Assembly (NCBI GenBank): GCA_964605715.1
Contig: CAZSDV010000031.1
Location: 1-24,387, forward strand
DNA length: 24,387 bases
Origin: JAPUME01 sp964605715
GTDB lineage: Bacteria > Acidobacteriota > Terriglobia > UBA7540 > JAPUME01
Direction: 5' to 3'
Of the stretch, positions 1 to 6,288 are shown in pieces (the stretch's first letter is position 1; every line of letters starts with the position of its first letter). The translations under genes and the position numbers were made by a program. Under the pieces are notes generated by a model. It worked only from the letters and a program-made list of their open reading frames with translations, made no database searches and had not been told where the DNA came from.

Positions 1-121
1 CCATACACTGCCGAGGGAAGAGGAGAACGCCAAGATGAGAGCAGAGGGTGTCACCGATGTCAAAAAGCTGGGGACCAAGGACTTTGCCAGCGCAATTATC
101 GATAACATGAACCACGAATAG
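1..121 (+). CDS. icd: Isocitrate dehydrogenase, C-terminal end (partial)
   Basis: An open frame enters from the left edge (first complete codon at base 2) and stops at TAG 119-121, giving the last 39 residues of a protein. The end reads GTKDFASAIIDNM plus three residues. This resembles the C-terminus of dimeric isocitrate dehydrogenases; E. coli Icd ends in a SEFGDAIIENM-like tail. The enzyme would convert isocitrate to 2-oxoglutarate in the cytoplasm. Context supports the call, because the next genes are a fumarate reductase/succinate dehydrogenase operon and malate dehydrogenase. It converges on frdD with only 20 bases between the two stops. The catalytic part is outside the window, so cofactor type (NAD or NADP) cannot be told. 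The stretch just before the tail does not align clearly, so another beta-decarboxylating dehydrogenase remains possible. Confidence 0.58.
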   Translation, partial: HTLPREEENAKMRAEGVTDVKKLGTKDFASAIIDNMNHE

Positions 122-141
122 GCCCTTACGGATTAGCCAAA

Positions 142-492
142 CTAGTCAAGGATTAAAAGCAGGTACCCTGCCACGCAAGTACCGAAGAGCGCTCCGCCGT
201 AACAGGTATACTTAATAGTAGTGGTTAGATTCTTCAAGTTAAAACAATCATATAAAGTGTAGCGAAACCGGTGTGCCCAGTGAAATAGTGCAAGGCTAAT
301 CAGACAGAAGAGATACAAACGTGTGATTGGATGCCTCACCAAGCCCAACAGAGCATTGCGAGTAGGTGCGTCAATCCACCCTAATGGATGTGCCACCCCC
401 ATAAGAAAAAGGTGAACGGGAAACAGTAAGGCGGTCAGCGCCCCTCCAGCGCTAAACAGAGACCAAAAAAAAGGTGTCATGATTCTGGCCAC
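142..492 (-). CDS. frdD: Fumarate reductase membrane anchor subunit D
   Basis: This 116-residue hydrophobic protein has three likely membrane helices (about 11-34, 55-75 and 95-115). Its N-terminal half, with FFWSLFSAGG at 8-17 and a later HPLG, follows E. coli FrdD (FWGLFGAGG and LPLG) closely. With FrdC it would anchor the FrdAB catalytic dimer in the inner membrane and form the menaquinone sites. It is the last gene of frdABCD and starts 38 bases after frdC. The start is GTG at 492, chosen over the ATG four codons later because an AGGAGG sits seven bases upstream of the GTG. Length matches the family (E. coli FrdD 119). No heme-ligand pattern was recognised, as expected for the heme-free E. 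coli type. Confidence 0.88.
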   Translation of the reverse strand: MARIMTPFFWSLFSAGGALTALLFPVHLFLMGVAHPLGWIDAPTRNALLGLVRHPITRLYLFCLISLALFHWAHRFRYTLYDCFNLKNLTTTIKYTCYGGALFGTCVAGYLLLILD

Positions 493-499
493 TTATTAC

Positions 500-505
500 C
501 CTCCT
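500..505 (-). promoter_or_regulatory. Strong Shine-Dalgarno of frdD
   Basis: The minus strand reads AGGAGG here, seven bases before the GTG at 490-492. It decides for the GTG start rather than the in-frame ATG at 478-480. Confidence 0.8.
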
Positions 506-530
506 ATTTCACTCTCCATCACCTTCATCC

Positions 531-944
531 TTATCCTCCAACTATAACAATCACGGCCAACGATAATATAATCCACACTAAGTAGTTTAAGGTAATGATT
601 AAGGAATCAGGAACCCGCATCCCCCTCAGACGGATAACTAAAGCCTTAGGTGTTAGGTGAAACCAGGTCAATGCGTGATAGAGAACCAACGGGAAAGCGA
701 CGCCATTTAGGACGATGAACAGGGGGCTCTTCATCATTTCCAAAAAATCAATATAAGCTTTCGGACCTCGTCCGAGGGCATGTAATTGGAGGAGTAGCAA
801 TGTGGCAATATATCCCACCGAAACACATGTGAGCTCCCGCAGAGCAAACTTTGTAAACATCCAGTTCCCGAGCCACCACCAGGCTGACATAGTGCGGCGA
901 TGCAATTTGGGATGATGGAGTATGTAGTGAGGCCTTTCGGTCAT
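531..944 (-). CDS. frdC: Fumarate reductase membrane anchor subunit C
   Basis: This 137-residue protein has three predicted membrane helices (about 38-58, 73-93 and 114-135). It aligns by eye with E. coli FrdC through WWW at 22-24, the LRE segment at 35-37, and HALTWFHLTPKA at 90-101 (E. coli HTKTWFELAPKA). Glu37, His90 and Trp94 correspond to E. coli FrdC Glu29, His82 and Trp86, residues tied to menaquinol binding in the E. coli enzyme, so the quinone site looks intact. Its ATG overlaps the frdB stop as ATGA (941-944), and an AAGGGG lies six bases upstream, so translation is probably coupled to frdB. It forms the heme-free anchor with FrdD. Confidence 0.9.
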   Translation of the reverse strand: MTERPHYILHHPKLHRRTMSAWWWLGNWMFTKFALRELTCVSVGYIATLLLLQLHALGRGPKAYIDFLEMMKSPLFIVLNGVAFPLVLYHALTWFHLTPKALVIRLRGMRVPDSLIITLNYLVWIILSLAVIVIVGG

Positions 945-1684
945 TTTGACCCCTTCGGAAAAAGCAGTGATTTAAACCAACGGTTTGTATTGGTAACTTT
1001 AAATTGTTGAATAGCTCCCGCAGGATCAACATCCTTAGGGCAGGCTTTGGTACACTCACCTACAAAGGTGCACTCCCAAGCGCCGTCTTCCTCGGACAGG
1101 ATATCATGGCGCTCCTCTGCTCCCTCATCACGGGAATCCTGATTATAGCGCTGGGCCAAAGCAATAGCTGCAGGACCGATAAAAGCTGGCTCTAATCCAT
1201 AAACAGGACAGGCCGAATAACATAAAGTGCAATTAATGCACATGCTGAATTGCTTATAGAGGTCAAGTTGGGCCGGCGTCTGTATAAACTCACTTTCCTC
1301 TGGGCGCCCTTCAGCGGCGCGAATAATCCAGGGCTTCACCTTCTTTAGTTTCTGCATGAAGTCAGACATTTCCACCACCAAGTCACGTAGGATGGGGAAA
1401 TATCGCAAAGGTTCCACGCGAATGGGACCGGGGAGATAGTCAGAAAGAAAAGTAGCACAGGTGAGTTTAGGGGATCCGTTCACCATCATTCCACAGCTGC
1501 CGCAAACACCCATTCGGCACGACCAACGAAATGAAAGAGTTCCATCCAGTTCATCTTTTATATAGTTCAGCGCGTCCAGGATCACCCAGTCTTTGTCGTA
1601 AGGAACTTCATAATTCTGGATTGTGGGCTCAGATTCCTGCTCCGGACGATAGCGGGTAACGGCAAAAGTTATTGTGTTAGGCAT
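941..1684 (-). CDS. frdB: Fumarate reductase / succinate dehydrogenase iron-sulfur subunit
   Basis: This 247-residue subunit (E. coli FrdB 244) carries electrons between the FrdA flavin and the membrane quinone. All three cluster motifs are present. The [2Fe-2S] site is Cys56, Cys61, Cys64 and Cys76 (CRMGVCGSCG segment). The [4Fe-4S] site starts with Cys149, Cys152 and Cys155, with Cys159 opening the CP pair. The [3Fe-4S] segment has Cys205, Cys211 and Cys215 (CTFVGECTKAC), followed by the family AIQQFKV. The sequence is clearly closer to FrdB than to typical SdhB (CTFVG, DPAGAIQQ). The ATG at 1684 follows the frdA stop after three bases, and its own stop overlaps the frdC start, so the operon is tightly coupled. 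Confidence 0.94.
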   Translation of the reverse strand: MPNTITFAVTRYRPEQESEPTIQNYEVPYDKDWVILDALNYIKDELDGTLSFRWSCRMGVCGSCGMMVNGSPKLTCATFLSDYLPGPIRVEPLRYFPILRDLVVEMSDFMQKLKKVKPWIIRAAEGRPEESEFIQTPAQLDLYKQFSMCINCTLCYSACPVYGLEPAFIGPAAIALAQRYNQDSRDEGAEERHDILSEEDGAWECTFVGECTKACPKDVDPAGAIQQFKVTNTNRWFKSLLFPKGSK

Positions 1685-1687
1685 ATT

Positions 1688-3436
1688 CTATTTTCCGTAC
1701 ACGCGCTTGCCTGGCGGCCAGCGCGTAATTTTAACCGGCAGGTACTCAATGCGGGAAGGGTCACCATCGTCCTGTCCCCGGTATGCAAGCGAGTGTGCCA
1801 AGTACTTTTTGTCATCCCTTTGAGGATAATCACTCCGTTGATGGGAACCGCGGGATTCCTTCCGTTGCAAGGCAGACTGAATGATCACCTCAGCTAAATC
1901 CAGCATATAAGAAAGCTCTAGGGCGGAGGTTAGCTCCGTGTTGAAGGTATAGCTCGGATCGTCCAGCGAGAGGTCTTGGACCCTCTCCTGGAGTTGAGCT
2001 AGTTTTTCTGCCCCCTGGGCGAGAGTGGCATCACTACGATAGATACCAGCACAATCCTCCATGGTCTTCTGCATTTCAGTGCGGAGAACTGAAATCTTTT
2101 CTTTTCCCTTCTTCTTTTTCTGGAAACCTTTCTCCAAGCGGCGCGTTTCGTCAACCGCCTGGGCATGGACAGCTCCACTAACTTTCTTCTGTTCGGTGGC
2201 ATAAGCTGCAGCTGATATGCCAGCTCTTGCGCCAAAAACCAGGCACTCGGTCAGAGAATTTGAACCCAACCGGTTAGCTCCATTAATGCTTACGCATGCA
2301 GCCTCACCCGCTGAATAAAGCCCTCCCAGGTCCGTGGACCCTCCCAGGTCCGTGTGGATCCCCCCCATTATGTAATGGACGACAGGCCGGACAGGAATCA
2401 TCCTTTCTACAGGGTCAAGATTCACATACTTACGACAAAGCTCGCGCACAAAAGGAAGTTTCTTATCAATCAAATTTGCCCCAAGGTGGCGAATATCAAG
2501 ATGAACATAATGCCCGTAAGGACCTTCGAACGTACGCCCTTTCTCTTGTTCCTTCACAAAGGCCTGTGAAAGTCGGTCACGCGGCCCCAATTCCATCGAG
2601 CGAAGCACAGGCTTCGGTTGCGGCGTACCTAGATCATAATCCTGCAGGTAACGGTAACCGTCCTTGTTGAGCATCCAGCCGCCTTCAGCCCTAGATGCCT
2701 CAGTAATCAAAATGCCGGTGAAAGGAAGACCGGTAGGATGGTACTGGATGAACTCCATGTCTTTCAGAGGCACACCTTCGCGATAGGCAAGTGCCATGCC
2801 ATCTCCGTTTTTAATATTGGCGTTGGTCGTGAATGCAAAAATTTTTCCCGCGCCACCGGTGGCCAGAATCACCGCCTTGGCGGTGATTACCTGAATCTTT
2901 CCTGTTGCAAGTTCAATAGCAACTGCGCCCTGACAGCGTCCTCCGTCAACAAGTAGCTTGGTGACAAAAGACTCGTCATAGCGGCGGATAGTTTCGTACT
3001 TTAAGGAAGTCTGGAACAGCGCATGCAGCATGTGGAAACCAGTCTTGTCAGAAGCGAACCAAGTGCGCTGGACTTTCATGCCTCCGAAGGGCCGTACCGC
3101 AACCCTTCCGTCTGCTTGCCTACTCCAGGGGCAGCCCCAGTGTTCTAGCTGGAGCATCTCACGTGGAGCCTCGTTCACAAAAACTTCGACAGCGTCCTGG
3201 TCACACAACCAATCACCGCCAGAGATCGTGTCATAGGCGTGTTCATCAAGGCTATCACCAGATTTAATAGCTGCTGCCGCTCCACCTTCAGCGGAAACCG
3301 TATGACTACGCATTGGGTAGACTTTAGAAATCACACGAATATCCAAGCGAGGATCCACCTCTGCAGCAGCAACAGCAGCACGCAAGCCAGCGCCGCCGCC
3401 GCCCACTATCAGTATGTCACAGGAATTAACATCCAT
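1688..3436 (-). CDS. frdA: Fumarate reductase / succinate dehydrogenase flavoprotein subunit
   Basis: This 582-residue catalytic subunit (E. coli FrdA about 600) interconverts fumarate and succinate on the cytoplasmic face. The FAD dinucleotide motif GGGGAG lies at 12-17. His45 in MRSHTVSAEGG is the expected covalent-FAD histidine. The substrate region has HPTGLP, then TEASRAEGG, then RPVVHYIMGGI, and the C-terminal FAD segment is GANRLGSNSL. A Lys-rich loop (KKKKGKEK) follows the flavin domain. It is the first gene of frdABCD, with a candidate promoter 95-120 bases upstream. The FrdA-type sequence and partner anchors favour a menaquinone-linked enzyme. Because mdh and probably icd flank it, it may run as succinate dehydrogenase, fumarate reductase or both; direction cannot be read from sequence. 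A tandem six-codon repeat lies at 2321-2354. Confidence 0.95.
   Translation of the reverse strand: MDVNSCDILIVGGGGAGLRAAVAAAEVDPRLDIRVISKVYPMRSHTVSAEGGAAAAIKSGDSLDEHAYDTISGGDWLCDQDAVEVFVNEAPREMLQLEHWGCPWSRQADGRVAVRPFGGMKVQRTWFASDKTGFHMLHALFQTSLKYETIRRYDESFVTKLLVDGGRCQGAVAIELATGKIQVITAKAVILATGGAGKIFAFTTNANIKNGDGMALAYREGVPLKDMEFIQYHPTGLPFTGILITEASRAEGGWMLNKDGYRYLQDYDLGTPQPKPVLRSMELGPRDRLSQAFVKEQEKGRTFEGPYGHYVHLDIRHLGANLIDKKLPFVRELCRKYVNLDPVERMIPVRPVVHYIMGGIHTDLGGSTDLGGLYSAGEAACVSINGANRLGSNSLTECLVFGARAGISAAAYATEQKKVSGAVHAQAVDETRRLEKGFQKKKKGKEKISVLRTEMQKTMEDCAGIYRSDATLAQGAEKLAQLQERVQDLSLDDPSYTFNTELTSALELSYMLDLAEVIIQSALQRKESRGSHQRSDYPQRDDKKYLAHSLAYRGQDDGDPSRIEYLPVKITRWPPGKRVYGK
2321..2354 (+). repeat. 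Tandem 18-bp repeat inside frdA
   Basis: The 16-base word CCCTCCCAGGTCCGTG occurs at 2321-2336 and again at 2339-2354, a period of 18 bases or six codons. It encodes TDLGGS followed by TDLGG in the segment after the HYIMGG substrate motif. The segment length equals that of E. coli FrdA by eye, so it need not be a recent insertion. Confidence 0.9.
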
Positions 3437-3529
3437 AGAATTTCAGGGAAATTTGGTCAAAGCTTATTGTTAACAAGACAAACACTTTTGTGCCTAATGA
3501 TTCATGGAAAACTCTGAAGCAAACGAAAG

Positions 3530-3557
3530 CCTATACCTCAAAGTTGCTTTCTGTCAA
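3530..3557 (-). promoter_or_regulatory. Candidate sigma70 promoter for frdABCD
   Basis: On the minus strand a perfect TTGACA (3557-3552) is followed after 16 bases by TATAGG (3535-3530, four of six). This would start transcription about 85-90 bases before the frdA ATG at 3436. It is a sequence match only. Confidence 0.4.
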
Positions 3558-3640
3558 TCGCCGAGTTGTGAATTTCAACGGAAAATGTCACCTAAAAAAA
3601 AATGACAATGATTTCCAATGACTACCATGGGGATCAAAAC

Positions 3641-3669
3641 TTGAGGCAGAGGGGCAGGTGGCGTATTAT
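3641..3669 (+). promoter_or_regulatory. Candidate sigma70 promoter for mdh
   Basis: TTGAGG (3641-3646), a 17-base spacer and TATTAT (3664-3669) fit a sigma70 promoter, with a start near 3676 and a leader of about 90 bases before the mdh ATG. The divergent frdA promoter lies in the same 332-bp spacer, which otherwise shows no gene. Confidence 0.45.
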
Positions 3670-3753
3670 CTTTTCTAAAAGTAGATTAACATCAAGAAGC
3701 TTTGTTTCGAACATAAGTTGGCACAAAAAGTAACTGGGAAGGAAATAAACTCT

Positions 3754-3759
3754 GAGAGG
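3754..3759 (+). promoter_or_regulatory. Shine-Dalgarno of mdh
   Basis: GAGAGG lies nine bases before the ATG at 3769. It supports that start over the in-frame TTG at 3718, which would add 17 residues with no counterpart in the family. Confidence 0.65.
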
Positions 3760-3768
3760 CAAGCTAAC

Positions 3769-4695
3769 ATGCGTAAAAAAGTAACCGTTGTAGGAGCTGG
3801 AAATGTTGGAGCTACAGTGGCTCAGCGTCTAGCTGACAAACAGTTGGGAGACGTGGTTCTAATCGATATCGTTGATGGAATTCCGCAAGGTAAAGGATTG
3901 GACCTTTTTGAATCCGGTCCCGTCGAAGGCTACGACGTCATGGTCCAGGGTACCAACGACTACGCTGATACTGCCAACTCAGATCTTGTTGTAATCACGG
4001 CTGGTTTCCCACGAAAACCGGGGATGAGTCGTGATGACCTGCTAAAAAAGAACTACGAAATCGTTAAGAGTACCGTTAAGCAGATCGTAAAGCACTCTCC
4101 CAATTGTATTCTAATAATCGTTACTAATCCCCTCGATGCAATGGTGCAAACCGGCTTTCGCGTCAGTGGATTTCCAAAGAATCGCGTCATTGGCATGGCA
4201 GGGATACTTGACTCGGCCCGCTACCGGAGCTTCATTGCCAAAGCTCTTGATGTGAGCGTACAGAATGTGGATGGCTTCGTGCTGGGAGGACACGGCGACA
4301 CAATGGTCCCCGTACCCCGCTACACAACCGTCGCCGGCATCCCTGTTACAGAGCTAATGCCTGCCGATCAACTTAATCAGATCATTGAGCGAACTCGTAA
4401 AGGAGGTGGAGAAATTGTCGGTCTGCTCAAAACCGGAAGTGCATTCTATGCGCCCTCTTCAGCGGTAGTTGAAATGGTGGACGCCATATTCAATGATCGG
4501 AAGAAAATACTGCCCTGTGCCGCATTTCTTGAAGGTGAATATGGAGTCAAAGGATTGTATGTGGGCGTCCCAGTAAAACTTGGGGCTCGCGGCATAGAAA
4601 AGATCATCGAAATCAAACTCACCCCCGAGGAACAAGCGGGCCTCGAGAAATCTGCGGCTGCGGTGAAGGAGCTGGTCGAAATAATCAATATGTGA
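3769..4695 (+). CDS. mdh: Malate dehydrogenase, LDH-like type
   Basis: This 308-residue cytoplasmic enzyme oxidises malate to oxaloacetate with NAD. The Rossmann motif GAGNVG is at 9-14 and Asp33 after strand 2 favours NAD. Substrate residues are Arg82 and Arg88 in the loop RKPGMSR (Arg at the first position marks malate rather than lactate specificity), and Arg151. The catalytic pair is Asp148 (GILDSAR) and His175 (GGHGDTMVP). It belongs to the LDH-like MDH group of about 310 residues, not the longer E. coli Mdh group. The ATG at 3769 was chosen for its Shine-Dalgarno and because it puts the Rossmann strand at the N-terminus. It is divergent from frdABCD, and together with the upstream icd fragment it forms a TCA-cycle cluster. 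Its stop is 19 bases from the stop of the converging sulfatase gene. Confidence 0.95.
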   Translation: MRKKVTVVGAGNVGATVAQRLADKQLGDVVLIDIVDGIPQGKGLDLFESGPVEGYDVMVQGTNDYADTANSDLVVITAGFPRKPGMSRDDLLKKNYEIVKSTVKQIVKHSPNCILIIVTNPLDAMVQTGFRVSGFPKNRVIGMAGILDSARYRSFIAKALDVSVQNVDGFVLGGHGDTMVPVPRYTTVAGIPVTELMPADQLNQIIERTRKGGGEIVGLLKTGSAFYAPSSAVVEMVDAIFNDRKKILPCAAFLEGEYGVKGLYVGVPVKLGARGIEKIIEIKLTPEEQAGLEKSAAAVKELVEIINM

Positions 4696-4714
4696 TGTTT
4701 AGGATGAAAAGAAG

Positions 4715-6112
4715 CTAGTCGATATAGCCGAGAGTCTCCAAGATTTCGATATCTCGTCTGGTTGTCGCCATGCGATTTTTTCGATGTCGGTTGGTCGATT
4801 TAAACCAACTAAGCAATTGATTCACATGAGGCTGGTAGGGGCCACTTGGCCTTCCGGCAAGGATCGGTGACATCTCTTGACCATCTTGCACCAAGTTATA
4901 CACTTCCAGCCATTTCGACTTAGGTGTCCAGATGATCTTTTCGTCCTTCGTAATTTGGCCCATCTTAAGTGGTAACTTTTTTCCCGAAGGCATGTGCCAC
5001 ATCCACGACAACCATTTTGGCATTTTCCACGGCTTACCAGGAAAAGTCATAAAGTAAGTCGTACGAGCATTGTTTTGCGTGGAATCGTCAAAAAAAGTCC
5101 GTAACGATTTCCCTTGATAAGGAAGGGGCGGCTCAATCCCGGCTAGATCTAGAAAGGTAGGAGCTAGATCTAGAAGACTTACATTCTCCTCCACCACTTT
5201 TCCCGCGGGAATCTTCTCAGGGAAACGAACAATTAACGGAATCCTGATAATATTTTCATAGAGCTGCCTTCCGTGACCAACAAAGTTTCGTTCCCCAAGG
5301 CTTTCGCCATGGTCAGAGGTTACAACCACAACAGTGGAATCACTTATGCCCTGGGCAATAATTTCGTCTAAGAGCCTTCCAACGTAATGATCTGTGTAGG
5401 CAACCTCCGTGTCATAATTACGGAGTCGTTTAACCATTTCCTCGTCTACCGGCTCAGTACTAATGTGCCCTTCAGGATTCGACCTTAGATCCGCGTATTC
5501 TTTCTTGAATTCGTAGGGCCCATGCGGGTCAAAGAAGTGCACCCACAAGAAGAATGGCCGCTTGGAAGAGTGCCTAATCCAGCTTAATACCTTTGGGGTG
5601 ACATCCTCAGCTCTCCGATAGGAGTTAAACATCTGAAATTTTCGAACCAGGTCCTGATCGTAAATTTCAAATCCCCGGTGGAGACGCGTAAGTCTTTTTG
5701 TAAGTGGCCACGCACTCACAAACGCGGCCGTCTGGTAGCCGTTCTTTTTCAGAATCGTCGGCAAGGTAAGAAGACGTGCGTCAGAGGCTAGAGGCTGCCC
5801 ATTCACTCGGGCGCCAGTCTCCTGGGGATACCGCCCCGTAAAAAGGCTAGTATGTGCAGGTCCGGTCAAAGGGATGGTCGTGTAGGCCCGCTCGAAGCGG
5901 GTGCCTTGTCGCGCAAGCTGGTCTAAGTTAGGCGTGGTAAGGAGATGATAGCCGTAGGAAGACAGGTGATCTGCCCGGAGGGTGTCGATCGTAATCAGGA
6001 GGAAATTCGGACCCCTTAGTTCCTCTGCCGAAGTCCGCCCCACTGAAAATAAACCCGCCAATAGAACTGTTAAGACCCAGACGTGCGCTGATTTTGCTGC
6101 AACTCGGGCCAT
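4715..6112 (-). CDS. Exported sulfatase-family hydrolase with Thr at the nucleophile position
   Basis: This 465-residue protein has a signal peptide (about 1-29) and the alkaline-phosphatase/sulfatase fold. Metal ligands appear as Asp43 and Asp48 (TIDTLRAD) and Asp267-His268 (SDHGESLGE), with His280 and DPHGPY at 195-200 nearby. The usual sulfatase signature C/S-x-P-S/A-R reads T83-G-P-A-H87, followed by the normal SLFTGRYP. The Cys or Ser that becomes formylglycine is therefore Thr and the signature Arg is His. Thr is the nucleophile in lipoteichoic acid synthase and phosphoethanolamine transferases of this superfamily, so a phosphodiesterase or transferase role is possible and classical sulfatase activity is doubtful. 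The C-terminal part (about 340-465) lacks known motifs. The gene is divergent from the PhoD-like gene with a 176-bp spacer. No clear Shine-Dalgarno precedes the ATG. Confidence 0.8.
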   Translation of the reverse strand: MARVAAKSAHVWVLTVLLAGLFSVGRTSAEELRGPNFLLITIDTLRADHLSSYGYHLLTTPNLDQLARQGTRFERAYTTIPLTGPAHTSLFTGRYPQETGARVNGQPLASDARLLTLPTILKKNGYQTAAFVSAWPLTKRLTRLHRGFEIYDQDLVRKFQMFNSYRRAEDVTPKVLSWIRHSSKRPFFLWVHFFDPHGPYEFKKEYADLRSNPEGHISTEPVDEEMVKRLRNYDTEVAYTDHYVGRLLDEIIAQGISDSTVVVVTSDHGESLGERNFVGHGRQLYENIIRIPLIVRFPEKIPAGKVVEENVSLLDLAPTFLDLAGIEPPLPYQGKSLRTFFDDSTQNNARTTYFMTFPGKPWKMPKWLSWMWHMPSGKKLPLKMGQITKDEKIIWTPKSKWLEVYNLVQDGQEMSPILAGRPSGPYQPHVNQLLSWFKSTNRHRKNRMATTRRDIEILETLGYID

Positions 6113-6227
6113 GGTGACTGTAAAGTAACACCTACCTTATTCCAAGTCAAACACCGTGGGTTACAAATTCCAATGTAATCCTGAAAATGGAAAAGGGCTG
6201 TGGAGAATTTTTACCTGGAGGCCTAAA

Positions 6228-6256
6228 GCGACAACAAGTCCCAATCCTGCTATGAT
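6228..6256 (+). promoter_or_regulatory. Candidate promoter of the PhoD-like gene
   Basis: GCGACA (6228-6233, four of six), 17 bases, then TATGAT (6251-6256, five of six) lie 32 bases before the ATG at 6289. No good promoter was found for the divergent sulfatase gene in the same spacer. Confidence 0.35.
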
Positions 6257-6288
6257 TTCCCCTAATTGGCCTCGGTAATTATTAAAGG

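Noticed and set aside
748..1059. 103-residue minus-strand frame across the frdC/frdB junction
   Set aside because: It lies in another frame of two clearly identified genes, with no motif or Shine-Dalgarno.
2296..2670. 124-residue plus-strand frame antisense to frdA
   Set aside because: Composition is low-complexity and it opposes a strongly conserved coding region, so it is a shadow frame.
5142..5175. Direct repeat of GCTAGATCTAGAA (5142-5154 and 5163-5175) in the sulfatase gene
   Set aside because: It encodes the normal family segment LLDLAPTFLDLAG, where LDLA occurs twice, so codon coincidence explains it.
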